This document shows, piece by piece, positions 18,623 through 26,947 of a stretch of DNA of 64,000 bases. This DNA comes from Parvularcula maris (lineage in GTDB: Bacteria; Pseudomonadota; Alphaproteobacteria; Caulobacterales; Parvularculaceae). Under the pieces are notes generated by a model. It saw nothing but the letters and a program-made list of their open reading frames with translations, did no database searches and had not been told where the DNA came from. The translations under genes were made by a program, and so were the position numbers. The stretch spans positions 21,186-85,185 of the forward strand of contig NZ_JANIBC010000009.1 in assembly GCF_024505085.1 (NCBI RefSeq). The letters are read 5' to 3'. How positions within the stretch are numbered: the stretch's first letter is position 1; each line of letters begins with the position of its first letter.

Positions 18623-19224
18623 CGCTCGGTCTCCGATGCAGGTTTGAGGAGGGGCGAGGTCTGTGCCTGCGAGGCATCGACATCGATCGGATAGAAATCC
18701 TCGAGCCAGAGCCGCATCGATTGGTAGCGCCAGTCCGCGGCGTAGATCGTCCGCTCGGTCTTCACCCGGTCGGGGCCGAGATAAGTGTGAAGCTCGCCTC
18801 GGATCTCGGAGGTCAGCCGAACAGGATCGACGAAGATCTTTGTTGGGTAGAAGACGGTGGAGGATTTGGTGGCGAGAAGCCGCCGCTCGGTCGCCATCAG
18901 CGCTGCCTCGATCTCCCCGTGGGAGGTCGGGTGGGCGAGGCGCAAGATGTTGTCCCGGAAATAGCTGAGATTGTGCGGGTGGCGGTTGAGGAACAGCCCG
19001 GCGACATCGCGGGTGGTCTGCTCGAGATATTCAGGGCTCGGCGCCTCGGCGGTGATCGCCGCATCGGCCTTGAGGGTCGGCGTCAGGATGACGGTCTCGC
19101 CTTTCGTGGCGATGACATAGGCCTGAAGGGCTGAGCCGAGGCAGAGCACCATCCCGGCGACGGCCAGCATGTTCCGCTGGCGGAGGGCCGTCTGAAGGCG
19201 CGTATAGGCGACGGTTGTATCCAT
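18619..19224 (-). CDS. traE: TraE-family conjugal transfer protein
   Basis: 201 residues. A short cytoplasmic start, one membrane helix ('MLAVAGMVLCLGSALQAYVI') and a periplasmic VirB8/TraE-like domain with 'SPEYLEQTTRDVAGLFLNR' and 'FYPTKIFVDP'. Family members nucleate the inner-membrane part of the F-type channel. It lies between traL (5-base gap) and traK (ATGA overlap). No lesion is visible. Confidence 0.88.
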   Translation of the reverse strand: MDTTVAYTRLQTALRQRNMLAVAGMVLCLGSALQAYVIATKGETVILTPTLKADAAITAEAPSPEYLEQTTRDVAGLFLNRHPHNLSYFRDNILRLAHPTSHGEIEAALMATERRLLATKSSTVFYPTKIFVDPVRLTSEIRGELHTYLGPDRVKTERTIYAADWRYQSMRLWLEDFYPIDVDASQAQTSPLLKPASETER

Positions 19225-19229
19225 GGCCC

Positions 19230-19523
19230 CTACCCCGCCAGTTCGCGTTTGTAGGAAGGCAGCGTGCGCCCCAAGGCGAAGAGACCTGATGGCAGCGCCC
19301 AGTAGGCCGCAAAACGAACGACTGAGAGGCTCTCGCCCTTTTTGAACCGTTTAATGAGGTTGACCCCCAAGAAGCCAGCGATGATGCCTTCGACGAAGCG
19401 GGAGAGAAGGATCCCGATCATGAAGCCGCCGATCAGGATAATGAACTCATCGATGGTCCAGAAGGCGAGCTTCTCGGGATCGTCGAGAGTAGAAGGAATG
19501 CGGTATCGGTCAGCCTGCGCCAT
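19230..19523 (-). CDS. traL: TraL-family conjugal transfer protein
   Basis: 97 residues. 'YRIPSTLDDPEKLAFWTIDE' is the typical TraL opening, followed by two membrane segments ('FIILIGGFMIGILLSRF' and 'IIAGFLGVNLI'-type) and the tail 'YWALPSGLFALG'. It is VirB3-like and needed for pilus assembly. It precedes traE by 5 bases, with AAAGAGG upstream as ribosome binding site. Confidence 0.87.
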   Translation of the reverse strand: MAQADRYRIPSTLDDPEKLAFWTIDEFIILIGGFMIGILLSRFVEGIIAGFLGVNLIKRFKKGESLSVVRFAAYWALPSGLFALGRTLPSYKRELAG

Positions 19524-19635
19524 AACCTCTTTGATCGCGCCCCGCGGTTCTTCCGAAAACGTGGCTCCCCCTGCCGGGGCCGGAGCCTCGCCTTTGCTTT
19601 CGGCCGCGTGCTCGATCGCGCTCCTTTGTGCTGAG

Positions 19636-19650
19636 GGGGCTTGGAGCCCC
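19636..19650 (-). promoter_or_regulatory. Intercistronic hairpin between pilin and traL
   Basis: GGGGCT-TGG-AGCCCC forms a six-base-pair stem in the 146-base gap after the pilin stop. There is no long T-run. It could attenuate readthrough or protect the pilin message so that pilin exceeds the channel proteins. Confidence 0.35.
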
Positions 19651-19669
19651 GGTTGACGAAGGGGTTGGG

Positions 19670-19996
19670 TTAGATGATCGCCGTCACGGAGGACTGGACG
19701 ATGGGACCGCCGATACCGGCAGCGACACCGACCGCGATCGGCACACCGACATGGCCGAGGGACCAGCCGCTCGTTGCCATACGGACGACGCCGTACATAA
19801 GCGAGACGAGGGCCGCGAGCTTACCGGCCGAGCCGTTGATATAGCCCGCGACGGTGGTCACCGCGGTGTCGAAGGTGGTGTCGGCACCGGCCATGGCGGC
19901 GCTCGACAGAACCGCGAGGCCGACGGCTAGAAGGCTTGCGCCGACAATGGCCTGGGCGGACCGTTCGATCCTTTGTTTGGTGAGAGTGAGTTGCAT
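19670..19996 (-). CDS. traA: TraA-like conjugative pilin
   Basis: 108 residues with a long pilin-type leader ('GASLLAVGLAVLSSAAMAGA' as cleavage region) and a mature part with two hydrophobic segments ('KLAALVSLMYGVVRMATSGW', 'GVPIAVGVAAGIGGPIV'). Size, topology and position directly before traL-E-K-B match TraA/VirB2-type pilins of F-like systems. It is the first gene of the operon, so the promoter should lie in 19997-20335. Confidence 0.75.
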   Translation of the reverse strand: MQLTLTKQRIERSAQAIVGASLLAVGLAVLSSAAMAGADTTFDTAVTTVAGYINGSAGKLAALVSLMYGVVRMATSGWSLGHVGVPIAVGVAAGIGGPIVQSSVTAII

Positions 19997-20335
19997 AGAT
20001 GCTCCGTTTGCTGACGCCGCCGAACGCCGGCGACGAGGTCATGAAGCAGCAAATCAGCAGCTAGAACAATATAGGAACATCGGCAGAAACAGGACCAGCT
20101 CGGCAACAACCGGACCGCCGTTGCAAGGCGGTCGACTTATGCTGACAGCCTTGCCGGATCAGCGGCTGGATTCGATCGTGAATGGGCAGGCTTTCGTCGC
20201 CACGACGGCAGACTTGGTGCCGCTGCGGCAGCCCTTCTGACTCACTGGCATGACTACAATCCGGTAAGGTTGGGTTTGGACCCCTCGCCCGACTTCTGTT
20301 AGCAGTCCTGGCAAGACTATAAGGACAGCTAGCGC
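19997..20335. other. Intergenic between tra operon and divergent gene
   Basis: It presumably contains the tra operon promoter on the minus strand and that of the unknown gene at 20336. I see no relaxase gene, oriT-like repeat array or tRNA here. Confidence 0.4.
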
Positions 20336-20722
20336 ATGGCTGTGATTCACCAGATCAGGCTCAGCGGCAACCCAGCATTCCAAGACACGCTGAAGGAAGT
20401 GCGGATTCGAGCCTGTGTGCTGGGCGTTTCGGTCGGGCAAGCAACAGAGATCGGTAGTTTGGCTGTGCGTTCAGCGACGGCAGCTGAGATCATCGAATGG
20501 CTGGAACAGAACCCATGGGGTGATCTAGGGGCTAGAGACGAGGCCCCCAACCCCACCTCCTTCGAGCTACGCGAGGAGGATGCTGCTAGGTTGAGGCTTC
20601 TGCGCGGCGAACTGATCGGGCTTGGTCGTCACGACCTTACCCTTCGCGACATCGCTCATATTGCGATCGGCATTCTAGCCGGACGGTCCGACGAAGAGGT
20701 CAGGCGACCGTCCTCCACTTAG
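20336..20722 (+). CDS. Hypothetical protein divergent from tra operon
   Basis: 128 residues, soluble, charged C-terminal half ('REEDAARLRLLRGELIGLGR'), no signal peptide or membrane helix. I do not recognise the family. The layout, divergent from traA, is where F-like elements keep regulators or relaxosome accessory genes, but there is no sequence support for that role. Codon use looks real and the start ATG has a plausible AAGGAC Shine-Dalgarno sequence. Confidence 0.6.
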   Translation: MAVIHQIRLSGNPAFQDTLKEVRIRACVLGVSVGQATEIGSLAVRSATAAEIIEWLEQNPWGDLGARDEAPNPTSFELREEDAARLRLLRGELIGLGRHDLTLRDIAHIAIGILAGRSDEEVRRPSST

Positions 20723-20772
20723 GATAGCGAGTCTCCCGTCCGGAACACCACCCCTAGTCGTGAGACCTGTCA

Positions 20773-20800
20773 GTTCGGATTCCGGGTTGCGAGTCCGAAC
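20773..20800. promoter_or_regulatory. Inverted repeat upstream of XRE regulator
   Basis: GTTCGGA (20773-20779) and TCCGAAC (20794-20800) form a seven-base inverted repeat with 14 bases between, about 45 bases before the HTH gene. A second pair, CTCCGC/GCGGAG, spans 20821-20839. Either could be the regulator's own operator. Confidence 0.35.
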
Positions 20801-20845
20801 CCATTCGTTCATGCTCTGTTCTCCGCAGGGTGCGCGGAGGAACGG

Positions 20846-21187
20846 ATGATGGAGACAGATAAGAAGACGGTTGATGAGAACGAGATTGCCCGCCGGATCG
20901 GGCGCGACATCCGTGCAGCGCGGAAGCGTAAGGGATGGAGCCAGTCGCTTTTGGCCGAACAGGTCGGTTTGAAGTGCGGCTCGACCATCCAGCGCTTCGA
21001 AGCTGGTAAGCGGTACCCAGAGCTTTTGCTTGTGCTGAAGTTGGCGCGTGTACTCGAGCTACCCGTTCTGGAAGCGATAGCCGACTTTCTCGGCCGCGAA
21101 CTGCCGAGTAGTAGCCAGGACCAGAAATACAGAACCCTGGCGAGAGCGTTGGTAACGAGCGACGCGCTGACCTCGTCGACCCTATGA
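20846..21187 (+). CDS. XRE-family helix-turn-helix regulator
   Basis: 113 residues with a single Cro/CI-type HTH (about residues 13-72): 'IRAARKRKGWSQSLLAEQVG', recognition helix 'STIQRFEAGKRYP', then a short C-terminal tail. Its stop overlaps the ATG of a 34-codon ORF (ATGA), indicating translational coupling. It lies between the tra remnant and the integrase, so it may be the island's own regulator. ATG at 20849 is an alternative start. Confidence 0.8.
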   Translation: MMETDKKTVDENEIARRIGRDIRAARKRKGWSQSLLAEQVGLKCGSTIQRFEAGKRYPELLLVLKLARVLELPVLEAIADFLGRELPSSSQDQKYRTLARALVTSDALTSSTL

Positions 21188-21288
21188 TCCGCAAATTTGT
21201 AACCGAACACATCGAACATCTCGATAAGGACGATATCGCCTTGGCGCTTCTTCGCTTGGTCGCCGCGCAGGAGAACGACGCAGCGTAG
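21184..21288 (+). CDS. 34-residue ORF coupled to XRE regulator
   Basis: This ORF starts with ATG overlapping the HTH gene's TGA (ATGA at 21184-21187) and runs 35 codons to TAG. The peptide is acidic and helical ('HIEHLDKDDIALALLRLVAA'). The coupling and amphipathic composition suggest a real small protein, possibly a partner or modulator of the regulator. No family is recognised. Confidence 0.45.
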   Translation: MIRKFVTEHIEHLDKDDIALALLRLVAAQENDAA

Positions 21289-21356
21289 CCCTTCCGAGGC
21301 TTCAACAGTACTAGTACGGAAAGATTTGCTTTCGGTATGCGCTCGCGCTGCCGCCT

Positions 21357-21599
21357 ATGTCTGCCTCATCTCGTTTACAAGCCGACCGTCTCCGCGTTGC
21401 TCTTTGCCAGCTTTCTACGCTGATAGAAGCGAGCGAGAAGACGGGCGCAGCGTCTCCCTACTGGCCGCTCTTCGACCGTTTGGAGAACGAGCTGGAGAAG
21501 GTCGAGGCTCGTTCGCAAAGGCTTGCTGACTATCTGGACGACCATCAAATCGCTGACCTTAGATTGACGGAACGATCTCAGGCGCGAAATAAAGCGTAA
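21357..21599 (+). CDS. Small helical hypothetical protein in island
   Basis: 80 residues, predicted largely coiled coil ('FDRLENELEKVEARSQRLAD'), no signal or motif recognised. It runs convergently into the integrase gene and overlaps its 3' end by 41 bases. Whether it is expressed is uncertain. Confidence 0.45.
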   Translation: MSASSRLQADRLRVALCQLSTLIEASEKTGAASPYWPLFDRLENELEKVEARSQRLADYLDDHQIADLRLTERSQARNKA

Positions 21600-22926
21600 T
21601 CGCTTCGAGTTGTTTCCTACGCCATTCGAGCGAGCCGCCATCGCCGTACTTCGGACGGCTGTTCGCGTGACCCATGAGGCGGCAGCGAAGGTCGTAATCG
21701 AGCCCTGCTTCCTGCATTCGTTTTTCGAAGGAATGCCTCACCGAGTAGACACCGTGCTTCGGAGTCGGGAGAAGATCGTTTGTCCGAAGCGCTTTCATAA
21801 GAACAGCCGATAGTGAGGTCTCTTTGTCTCGGTACCGAGTAAAGCCCTCGGGAGCTTGCCGCATCGCTTCGAGGGACACGCCGAGGAGCGGAATCTCGCG
21901 AACGCTCGCTTCGGTCTTGATCTGCCGGTCCTTCCGAAAGCCGATTGCCAGGTGTGGTACGTCGTGATCCAAACGGATGTTCTCCGGGACGAGGTTGCAA
22001 ATCTCAGAGGGACGACAGCCGGTTTCGATGAGAGCCAGGAAGATAAGCTGCGCTTCGGCGTTCAACCGGCCGAACGCGCCAGGGCGGAGGATCTTGTTCT
22101 CGATCCACTCCCGCTCGAAAGGCGGTACGACTCGCTTCTCGGTCTTCCTCGCGGAGAAGGACAAACCATCGAACGGGTTCTTAACGTCGAGCGCCAACCA
22201 GTCCGCATAGGTTCGGAAGAGCTTCCGCATGTTGCCGAAGTTGCGGTTTGCGAAGTTGGCCGAGACGGGCTTGTCGCCCTTCCGCCCTTCGATCCGGTCG
22301 AGCCAGTACCGGTAGTACTTCTGCGCATCGGTTCGGTTGATTTCGAGAAGCGGTTTGTTGCCGATCACCGCAACGAAGTCCTCCACCGCTTGGCGCTTCA
22401 CCTTGAGGCGTTGGCCGACCTGATGGGGGCTCATGCCGCGCGCTTCGTCCGCTGCCATGGTTTCAAGGTAGAACTCCATAGCCTGCCGCACGCGAAGGCT
22501 TGGCTCCTGGACACCGCCCAAGACGGCGTCGGCATCCCTACTGTTCCCCTCGGTCGCCTTCGCGATACGCTCCACGATCTCATCGACGGGGAGCGAGGTG
22601 GCCAGCTTGTCGGCGGTGAAGTATTCGAAGCCGAGGGCCTGAGCCCGCGTCTTCGCTGCCTCGTAACGCTCCATGGCCGTTTCAGCGACAAGCCCGTCAG
22701 CGACACCTGACCAGTAAAGCTCATCGGCTTGTTCGAGGGCATCGCGCTTCAGCCGAGCAACCTCGACCGAATGGGTCTTTAGCGACACCTGGATCAGCTT
22801 CCGGTCGTCCCAGCTCTGCGCATGCGTCGGTACACGGCGGACATAGTGCCAGCGGGTTCCCCGACGCTTTAGATAGCGGTCGGGATCGCGTGCGATCTGC
22901 GGTGACGGTTTGGTGCGGATGGCCAT
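21559..22926 (-). CDS. int: Tyrosine recombinase (phage/island integrase)
   Basis: About 455 residues from the ATG at 22926, chosen over the upstream start (23019) because the extension is Cys-rich, partly encoded by direct repeats and unlike integrases, and a GAGAAG ribosome site precedes 22926. The N-terminal part has the 'RGTRWHYVRRVP' opening common in alphaproteobacterial island integrases. A core-binding domain is around 150-250. The catalytic domain has 'ETGCRPSEICNL' (first Arg), 'YSVRHSFEKRM' (H-x-x-R-type box) and a C-terminal 'HANSRPKYG' leading to 'ITLYFAPEI', where the Tyr nucleophile must be confirmed by alignment. The gene sits directly beside the 3' end of tRNA-Leu, the classical attachment context. 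Confidence 0.85.
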   Translation of the reverse strand: MAIRTKPSPQIARDPDRYLKRRGTRWHYVRRVPTHAQSWDDRKLIQVSLKTHSVEVARLKRDALEQADELYWSGVADGLVAETAMERYEAAKTRAQALGFEYFTADKLATSLPVDEIVERIAKATEGNSRDADAVLGGVQEPSLRVRQAMEFYLETMAADEARGMSPHQVGQRLKVKRQAVEDFVAVIGNKPLLEINRTDAQKYYRYWLDRIEGRKGDKPVSANFANRNFGNMRKLFRTYADWLALDVKNPFDGLSFSARKTEKRVVPPFEREWIENKILRPGAFGRLNAEAQLIFLALIETGCRPSEICNLVPENIRLDHDVPHLAIGFRKDRQIKTEASVREIPLLGVSLEAMRQAPEGFTRYRDKETSLSAVLMKALRTNDLLPTPKHGVYSVRHSFEKRMQEAGLDYDLRCRLMGHANSRPKYGDGGSLEWRRKQLEAITLYFAPEIVPSI

Positions 22927-22941
22927 GTACTTCTCACTCTC

Positions 22942-22963
22942 TGTAGTGCAATTTGTAGTGCAA
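22942..22963. repeat. Tandem direct repeat in integrase upstream region
   Basis: TGTAGTGCAA at 22942-22951 and again at 22954-22963, a 12-base period, lying 16-37 bases upstream of the integrase start. These could be integrase arm-binding sites or an operator for its repression. Confidence 0.5.
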
Positions 22964-23040
22964 AACAACGAGCAAGGGCAATGAAGTACGCAGAGCATCG
23001 GAAAAATGCTCAGTTTCACAGTAACTTATCTGGAATCCTA

Positions 23041-23127
23041 TGGTGCGGTCGAGAAGACTCGAACTTCCACGGGTTTTACCCCACAGCGACCTCAACGCTG
23101 CGCGTCTACCAATTCCGCCACGACCGC
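23041..23127 (-). tRNA. tRNA-Leu (GAG)
   Basis: Minus-strand tRNA of 87 bases. Acceptor GCGGTCG pairs with CGACCGC, followed by A and an encoded CCA (23043-23041). The D-loop 'GGTAGACGC', an anticodon loop TTGAGGT giving GAG, a long class II variable arm (TGTGGGGTAAAACCCGT) and T-loop 'TTCGAGT' identify leucine. Its 3' end faces the integrase gene, so it is the probable attachment site of the island. Confidence 0.95.
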
Positions 23128-23293
23128 ATAAAGCTTGGAAAGGCGCTGCCTTTCTAGCGAGACGCGGCGGTAGCAAAGGGTTTTGGGGGATGCAAGTGGC
23201 TCCTGAATGATTTTCCGGCCCCCGAGGCGATGCCCCTCGTTTTGGTCGCGACCGGACCTTCTCAAGCCTTCGACGCCGGGCCACATAGCCGCT

Positions 23294-23980
23294 ATGGACA
23301 GACCGGCGAAGAGCAACTGGCGGCCCCATCCGGTGCTCTGGCACCGAAGCGACGGCCTCGTTTCCTACCCCGACGCTGAAGCCGTCATGGAGGAGATGGT
23401 CGCCGACATTCGCGACGGGGGCGAGGAGCGCGTCTGGCTGCTGGAGCATCCTCCCCTCTACACCGCCGGGACCAGTGCGAAGCCTACCGACCTCGTCGAT
23501 CCTGGCCGCTTTCCTGTGTTTCCCAGCCCCCGCGGTGGTCAGTACACCTATCATGGCCCCGGCCAGCGGGTGGCCTATCTCATGCTCGATCTCAGCCGCC
23601 GGGAAAAGGATGTCCGCCGCTTCGTGCAGGATGTGGAGGCGTGGATCATCGGTGCCCTGGCGCATCTAGGTGTCGCCTCGTCCATTAAACCGGGCCGAGT
23701 GGGCGTCTGGGTCGATGGACCAGGAGGCTGCGAGGACAAGATCGCCGCCATCGGCATTAGGGTCCGGCGCTGGGTGACCTTTCACGGGGCCGCGCTCAAT
23801 GTCCGCCCCGATCTCTCTCATTTCGGCGGTATCGTGCCCTGCGGGATCAGCGACGAGCGCTTCGGCGTTACGAGCCTGGCGGCTCTGGGCATGGCAGCAC
23901 CGTCGGTGGAAGCTGCGGACGACGCGCTCCGCTCCTCCTTCGAAGAAGTGTTCGGACCGGTACAGGAGGTGTCGCTCTAA
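23294..23980 (+). CDS. lipB: Octanoyl-ACP:protein octanoyltransferase LipB
   Basis: 228 residues from ATG 23294; the longer upstream frame reads through non-conserved sequence. LipB transfers octanoyl from ACP to lipoyl-domain lysines in the first step of lipoate synthesis. Family motifs in order: '[15 protein letters not shown]', '[12 protein letters not shown]', 'GRVGVWVDG', '[17 protein letters not shown]' (catalytic Lys at its start) and '[10 protein letters not shown]' (catalytic Cys). Length is normal. It is the first clearly core gene to the right of the tRNA-bounded island. Confidence 0.95.
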   Translation: MDRPAKSNWRPHPVLWHRSDGLVSYPDAEAVMEEMVADIRDGGEERVWLLEHPPLYTAGTSAKPTDLVDPGRFPVFPSPRGGQYTYHGPGQRVAYLMLDLSRREKDVRRFVQDVEAWIIGALAHLGVASSIKPGRVGVWVDGPGGCEDKIAAIGIRVRRWVTFHGAALNVRPDLSHFGGIVPCGISDERFGVTSLAALGMAAPSVEAADDALRSSFEEVFGPVQEVSL

Positions 23981-24076
23981 CGCATCGAACCGCGAATTAG
24001 ACGCCGGTTTGCTGCGAAAAATGCTTCAAGGCAAAACCAAGAGCAGCGGGCTGATTCCCTGAAGCGGTTCGCTTCT

Positions 24077-24472
24077 CTAGGCGGCGTCGGCCTCTTTCAC
24101 CGTCGCCAGGAGCCGGAGCAGCTCACGCTCGTTCACCGGCTTGCTCAGCACGCCGATGGCGCCGCTCTTCTGACCCATCTCGGCAGCATCGCGGCCCGTC
24201 TGGTAGATGAGCGGAATGCCGGCATCGGCCAGCCGGGCAGCGCCCATCTCCACATCACCATCGGAGAGAGACTTGTCGAGGATTGCCACCTGGGCGGAGC
24301 TGAGATCCATGGTGAGAAGCTCGCCGACCGAGGTGACCATGGTCGTCTCGGCGCCCTGCTCGACGAGGACGTCTTCGAGATGCTGGGCGATGAGGAAATC
24401 ATCCTCCGCCACCACCACATGAAGCCCCTGTAGCGAACCGGTCAGCACGGCGTTCTCCTTTTCCCTACCCAC
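24077..24472 (-). CDS. Single-domain response regulator
   Basis: 131 residues: 'VVVAEDD' acidic pocket (about 19-25), phosphoacceptor Asp in 'AILDKSL' (about 66), 'YQTGRD' switch Thr and 'LSKPV' conserved Lys. No output domain. It resembles the two receivers at 1.8-2.6 kb, so it may join the same kinase network, but no kinase gene is adjacent. Confidence 0.88.
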   Translation of the reverse strand: MGREKENAVLTGSLQGLHVVVAEDDFLIAQHLEDVLVEQGAETTMVTSVGELLTMDLSSAQVAILDKSLSDGDVEMGAARLADAGIPLIYQTGRDAAEMGQKSGAIGVLSKPVNERELLRLLATVKEADAA

Positions 24473-24561
24473 CTGAAAACCCCTGATAATCCGCTATCAC
24501 CGGGGCAGAGGGTTCGGTTCCGTCTACACAAAATAGTGTTTGCCTTCGGATGGCCAACAAA

Positions 24562-24583
24562 AAACCGCCCCGAGGGGCGGTTT
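24562..24583 (-). terminator. Rho-independent terminator after rpsI
   Basis: AAACCGCCCC-GA-GGGGCGGTTT forms a ten-base-pair stem. On the minus strand it is followed by a T-run (the A-run at 24558-24564), 44 bases past the rpsI stop. Confidence 0.85.
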
Positions 24584-24626
24584 CCTGCGTTTTTGCTCCC
24601 ATCGGGAGAGGGCCTGAACGGCGCTT

Positions 24627-25133
24627 CTAGCGTTTGGAGAACTGGAAGCTCCGGCGGGCTTTCGCCTTGCCGTATTTCTTCCGCTCCACCGCGCGGCTGT
24701 CGCGGGTCAGGAAGCCGCCCTTCTTGAGGACCGAGCGCAGGCCCGGCTCGTAATAGGTCAGCGCACGGGAGATGCCGTGGCGGATGGCGCCTGCCTGACC
24801 GGACGGACCAGAGCCCTTGACGGTGCAGTAGACATCGAACTGGTCGAGGCGCTCGGCGGCCTCGAGAGGCTGGCGGAGCACCATCTGAAGGACCGGACGG
24901 CCGAAATACTCGGTGTACTCTTTCTTGTTGACGGTGATCTTGCCGGAGCCGGGCTTGATCCAGACGCGGGCGACGGCGGTCTTCCGCTTGCCGGTGGCGT
25001 AGGAGCGTCCGAGATCGTCGATCTTGGGCTCGGCGAGGGTCTGGGTTTCCTCGACCGTGTCCGCGCCTTCGGCGATCACGCCGCTTTCGGTGGCCAGTTC
25101 CTTGAGGCTGTCGAGGCCTTGGGTCTCACTCAT
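24627..25133 (-). CDS. rpsI: 30S ribosomal protein S9
   Basis: 168 residues. The S9 domain begins at '[20 protein letters not shown]' and ends with the canonical basic tail '[11 protein letters not shown]' that reaches the ribosomal P site. An acidic N-terminal extension of about 40 residues precedes it, as seen in many alphaproteobacteria. It follows rplM by 12 bases in the conserved rplM-rpsI operon and is followed by a strong terminator. Confidence 0.97.
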   Translation of the reverse strand: MSETQGLDSLKELATESGVIAEGADTVEETQTLAEPKIDDLGRSYATGKRKTAVARVWIKPGSGKITVNKKEYTEYFGRPVLQMVLRQPLEAAERLDQFDVYCTVKGSGPSGQAGAIRHGISRALTYYEPGLRSVLKKGGFLTRDSRAVERKKYGKAKARRSFQFSKR

Positions 25134-25145
25134 TCTCTAGTTTCC

Positions 25146-25628
25146 TTAGCCGCGGGGCGTGTTCTTGGAGTTCATGGCAGCGATGTCGAGCTTCTCGGGC
25201 TTCTGGGCCTCATGGGGATGCTCGGGGCCGGCATAGACGTGCAGGTTCTTGAACTGACGGCGGGCCAGCGGGCTCTCTTTCGGCAGCATGCGCTGCACGG
25301 CCTTCTCGAGCACGCGCTCGGGGAAGCGGCCGTCAAGCACCTTGTCGGCGGTGCGGGACTTGATGCCGCCCGGATAGCCGGTGTGCCAGTAGTAGGTCTG
25401 CTGGGTGCGCTTGCGGCCTGTGAAGGCCACCTTCTCCGCGTTGATGACGATGACGTTGTCGCCGTCATCCACATGGGGGGTGAAGGTGGGCAGGTGCTTG
25501 CCGCGAAGACGCAGGGCGATGATCGAGGCGAGACGGCCGACGACGAGGTTCTCAGCGTCGATCACGACCCATTTCTTCTCAACATCGGCAGGCTTGGTGT
25601 TGTAGGTACGCGAGGCGTCGGTTTGCAT
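25146..25628 (-). CDS. rplM: 50S ribosomal protein L13
   Basis: 160 residues from ATG 25628 ('[13 protein letters not shown]'), the standard L13 start; the upstream extension to 25697 is non-conserved. Motifs '[16 protein letters not shown]', '[11 protein letters not shown]' and '[17 protein letters not shown]' are typical. It is the first gene of the rplM-rpsI operon. Confidence 0.97.
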   Translation of the reverse strand: MQTDASRTYNTKPADVEKKWVVIDAENLVVGRLASIIALRLRGKHLPTFTPHVDDGDNVIVINAEKVAFTGRKRTQQTYYWHTGYPGGIKSRTADKVLDGRFPERVLEKAVQRMLPKESPLARRQFKNLHVYAGPEHPHEAQKPEKLDIAAMNSKNTPRG

Positions 25629-25876
25629 CGCCGGTTCCTTAGCTTGCTCTTGGAAAAACGAAGCCGCGCCTCTCAGGCAAATGACCAAAACTGTCAACAG
25701 GGCTGCGAGAAATAATGTAAAAGCAGGGCGTTATGAATGTGGTACGATGTTACCACAAATAGTAGGGTTGCTTGCAAGTTGTTGGCGCAGCGCACTTTTC
25801 CGGCTCACCGCCGATCCCGGAGCTTGCGATTTTCCTGACATGACGCCACCACCGGATCAGCGGATAAGGAGTTCCC

Positions 25877-26947
25877 ATGCGGCACACGAAGCTCATGCTA
25901 CTGGCTGGCGCGGCGTTACTGGCCTCTTGCGGAGAGCCAGCGCCTGAAACCGGGGAGAACCCCCGCGAAGACGCGGCAGCCGAGGCACCAACGTCTTCGC
26001 CGCGGATGGCCCAGGCGAGGGCCGATCTCGAGTTCGGCCAGTTCGAGAGTGCTGTGGGCGACCTCACCTCCTATGAGAGCGTGCCCTTCGGCTTCCAGAG
26101 CCTCGTCCTCGCCGCCAACGGGGCAGCCGGGATCAGCGCTATCCGCGCGGATGGGGGTGAGGCGAGCACCATCGAGCCTCGCGGCGAGCCGCCCTACCGT
26201 CTCGCCGTCACCTATGATGGCGAGGGCGCAGGCCAGCTCTTCGTGCTGGATAGCGCCGGGGGGCTAGCCGCCTTCTCGCTGCCGAGCGGCGAAGAGATGG
26301 CCAGCAACGACATCGCCTATGTCGGCATCCAAGACATCTGCTCGAACGGGACGGTCGTGCTCGGCGTCGGAAGCGGCGGCGGCAGGGTCCTCATGGGCGA
26401 CGATGACGGCCTCGCCGCTCAGGTTCCCGAGGGCGCGTCGGCCTGCGAAGGGGTGAACGGCGAGTTCTATGTCCGCGACGGCGAAGGCTGGTCGAGACTG
26501 ACGGGCCAGGGCCTGGATCCGACCCCCCTGCCGTCCAACGCTGTCGCCCTAGTCGGCACTGGCGAGGAGGTCTTCGCCATCGGTGTGAACGGCGCCGGAG
26601 GCGAGCTCCTGATCAACGAGCGGGCGGTGAAGACGATCAGGGCCGACGGCTCCCCCTTGCGCCCTCTGCAGGTGGCACCCGCCTACGGCAATCTCGGCGG
26701 GGTCACGCGCGACGGCGGCCTGATCGTGCTCGATGAGGAGCGGCGCCTCTACCTTCTACCCTGGGCGGAAGTCGCGACGGCGCTGGAGCTGCCTACCAAC
26801 CTACCCTCACAGCGGCCCGCACGAGCCGCAGAGACGCTGCCCGGCCCTACCCTGCCCACGGTCCAGGACAGCCCGGCGATCAGCTTTGAAGAGCGGGAGC
26901 AGCCCGAGGCGGAGCTTCCGGCGCCTCCCTCCGGCGGGGGTCGCTGA
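25877..26947 (+). CDS. Putative lipoprotein, beta-propeller-like
   Basis: 356 residues with a lipoprotein signal ('LMLLAGAALLASC', lipid on C18). An acidic/Ala-rich linker is followed by a repetitive Gly-rich body ('GISAIRADGG', 'YRLAVTYDGEGAGQLFVLD', 'LIVLDEERRLYLLP') that looks like beta-propeller blades. The C-terminus is Pro/Glu-rich. No enzymatic motif and no named family is recognised. The last 68 bases overlap the convergent ctaA gene. Confidence 0.75.
   Translation: MRHTKLMLLAGAALLASCGEPAPETGENPREDAAAEAPTSSPRMAQARADLEFGQFESAVGDLTSYESVPFGFQSLVLAANGAAGISAIRADGGEASTIEPRGEPPYRLAVTYDGEGAGQLFVLDSAGGLAAFSLPSGEEMASNDIAYVGIQDICSNGTVVLGVGSGGGRVLMGDDDGLAAQVPEGASACEGVNGEFYVRDGEGWSRLTGQGLDPTPLPSNAVALVGTGEEVFAIGVNGAGGELLINERAVKTIRADGSPLRPLQVAPAYGNLGGVTRDGGLIVLDEERRLYLLPWAEVATALELPTNLPSQRPARAAETLPGPTLPTVQDSPAISFEEREQPEAELPAPPSGGGR

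Noticed and set aside
18243..18683. 146-codon minus-strand frame overlapping traK and traE
   Set aside because: Arg-rich out-of-frame shadow; the traK frame on both sides of the amber codon gives recognisable protein.
24497..24521. EcfG-like promoter before the receiver at 24472
   Set aside because: GGAAC is present on the minus strand, but at the correct spacing the -10 reads GTGA; the nearest CGGT is 14 bases away. Too weak.
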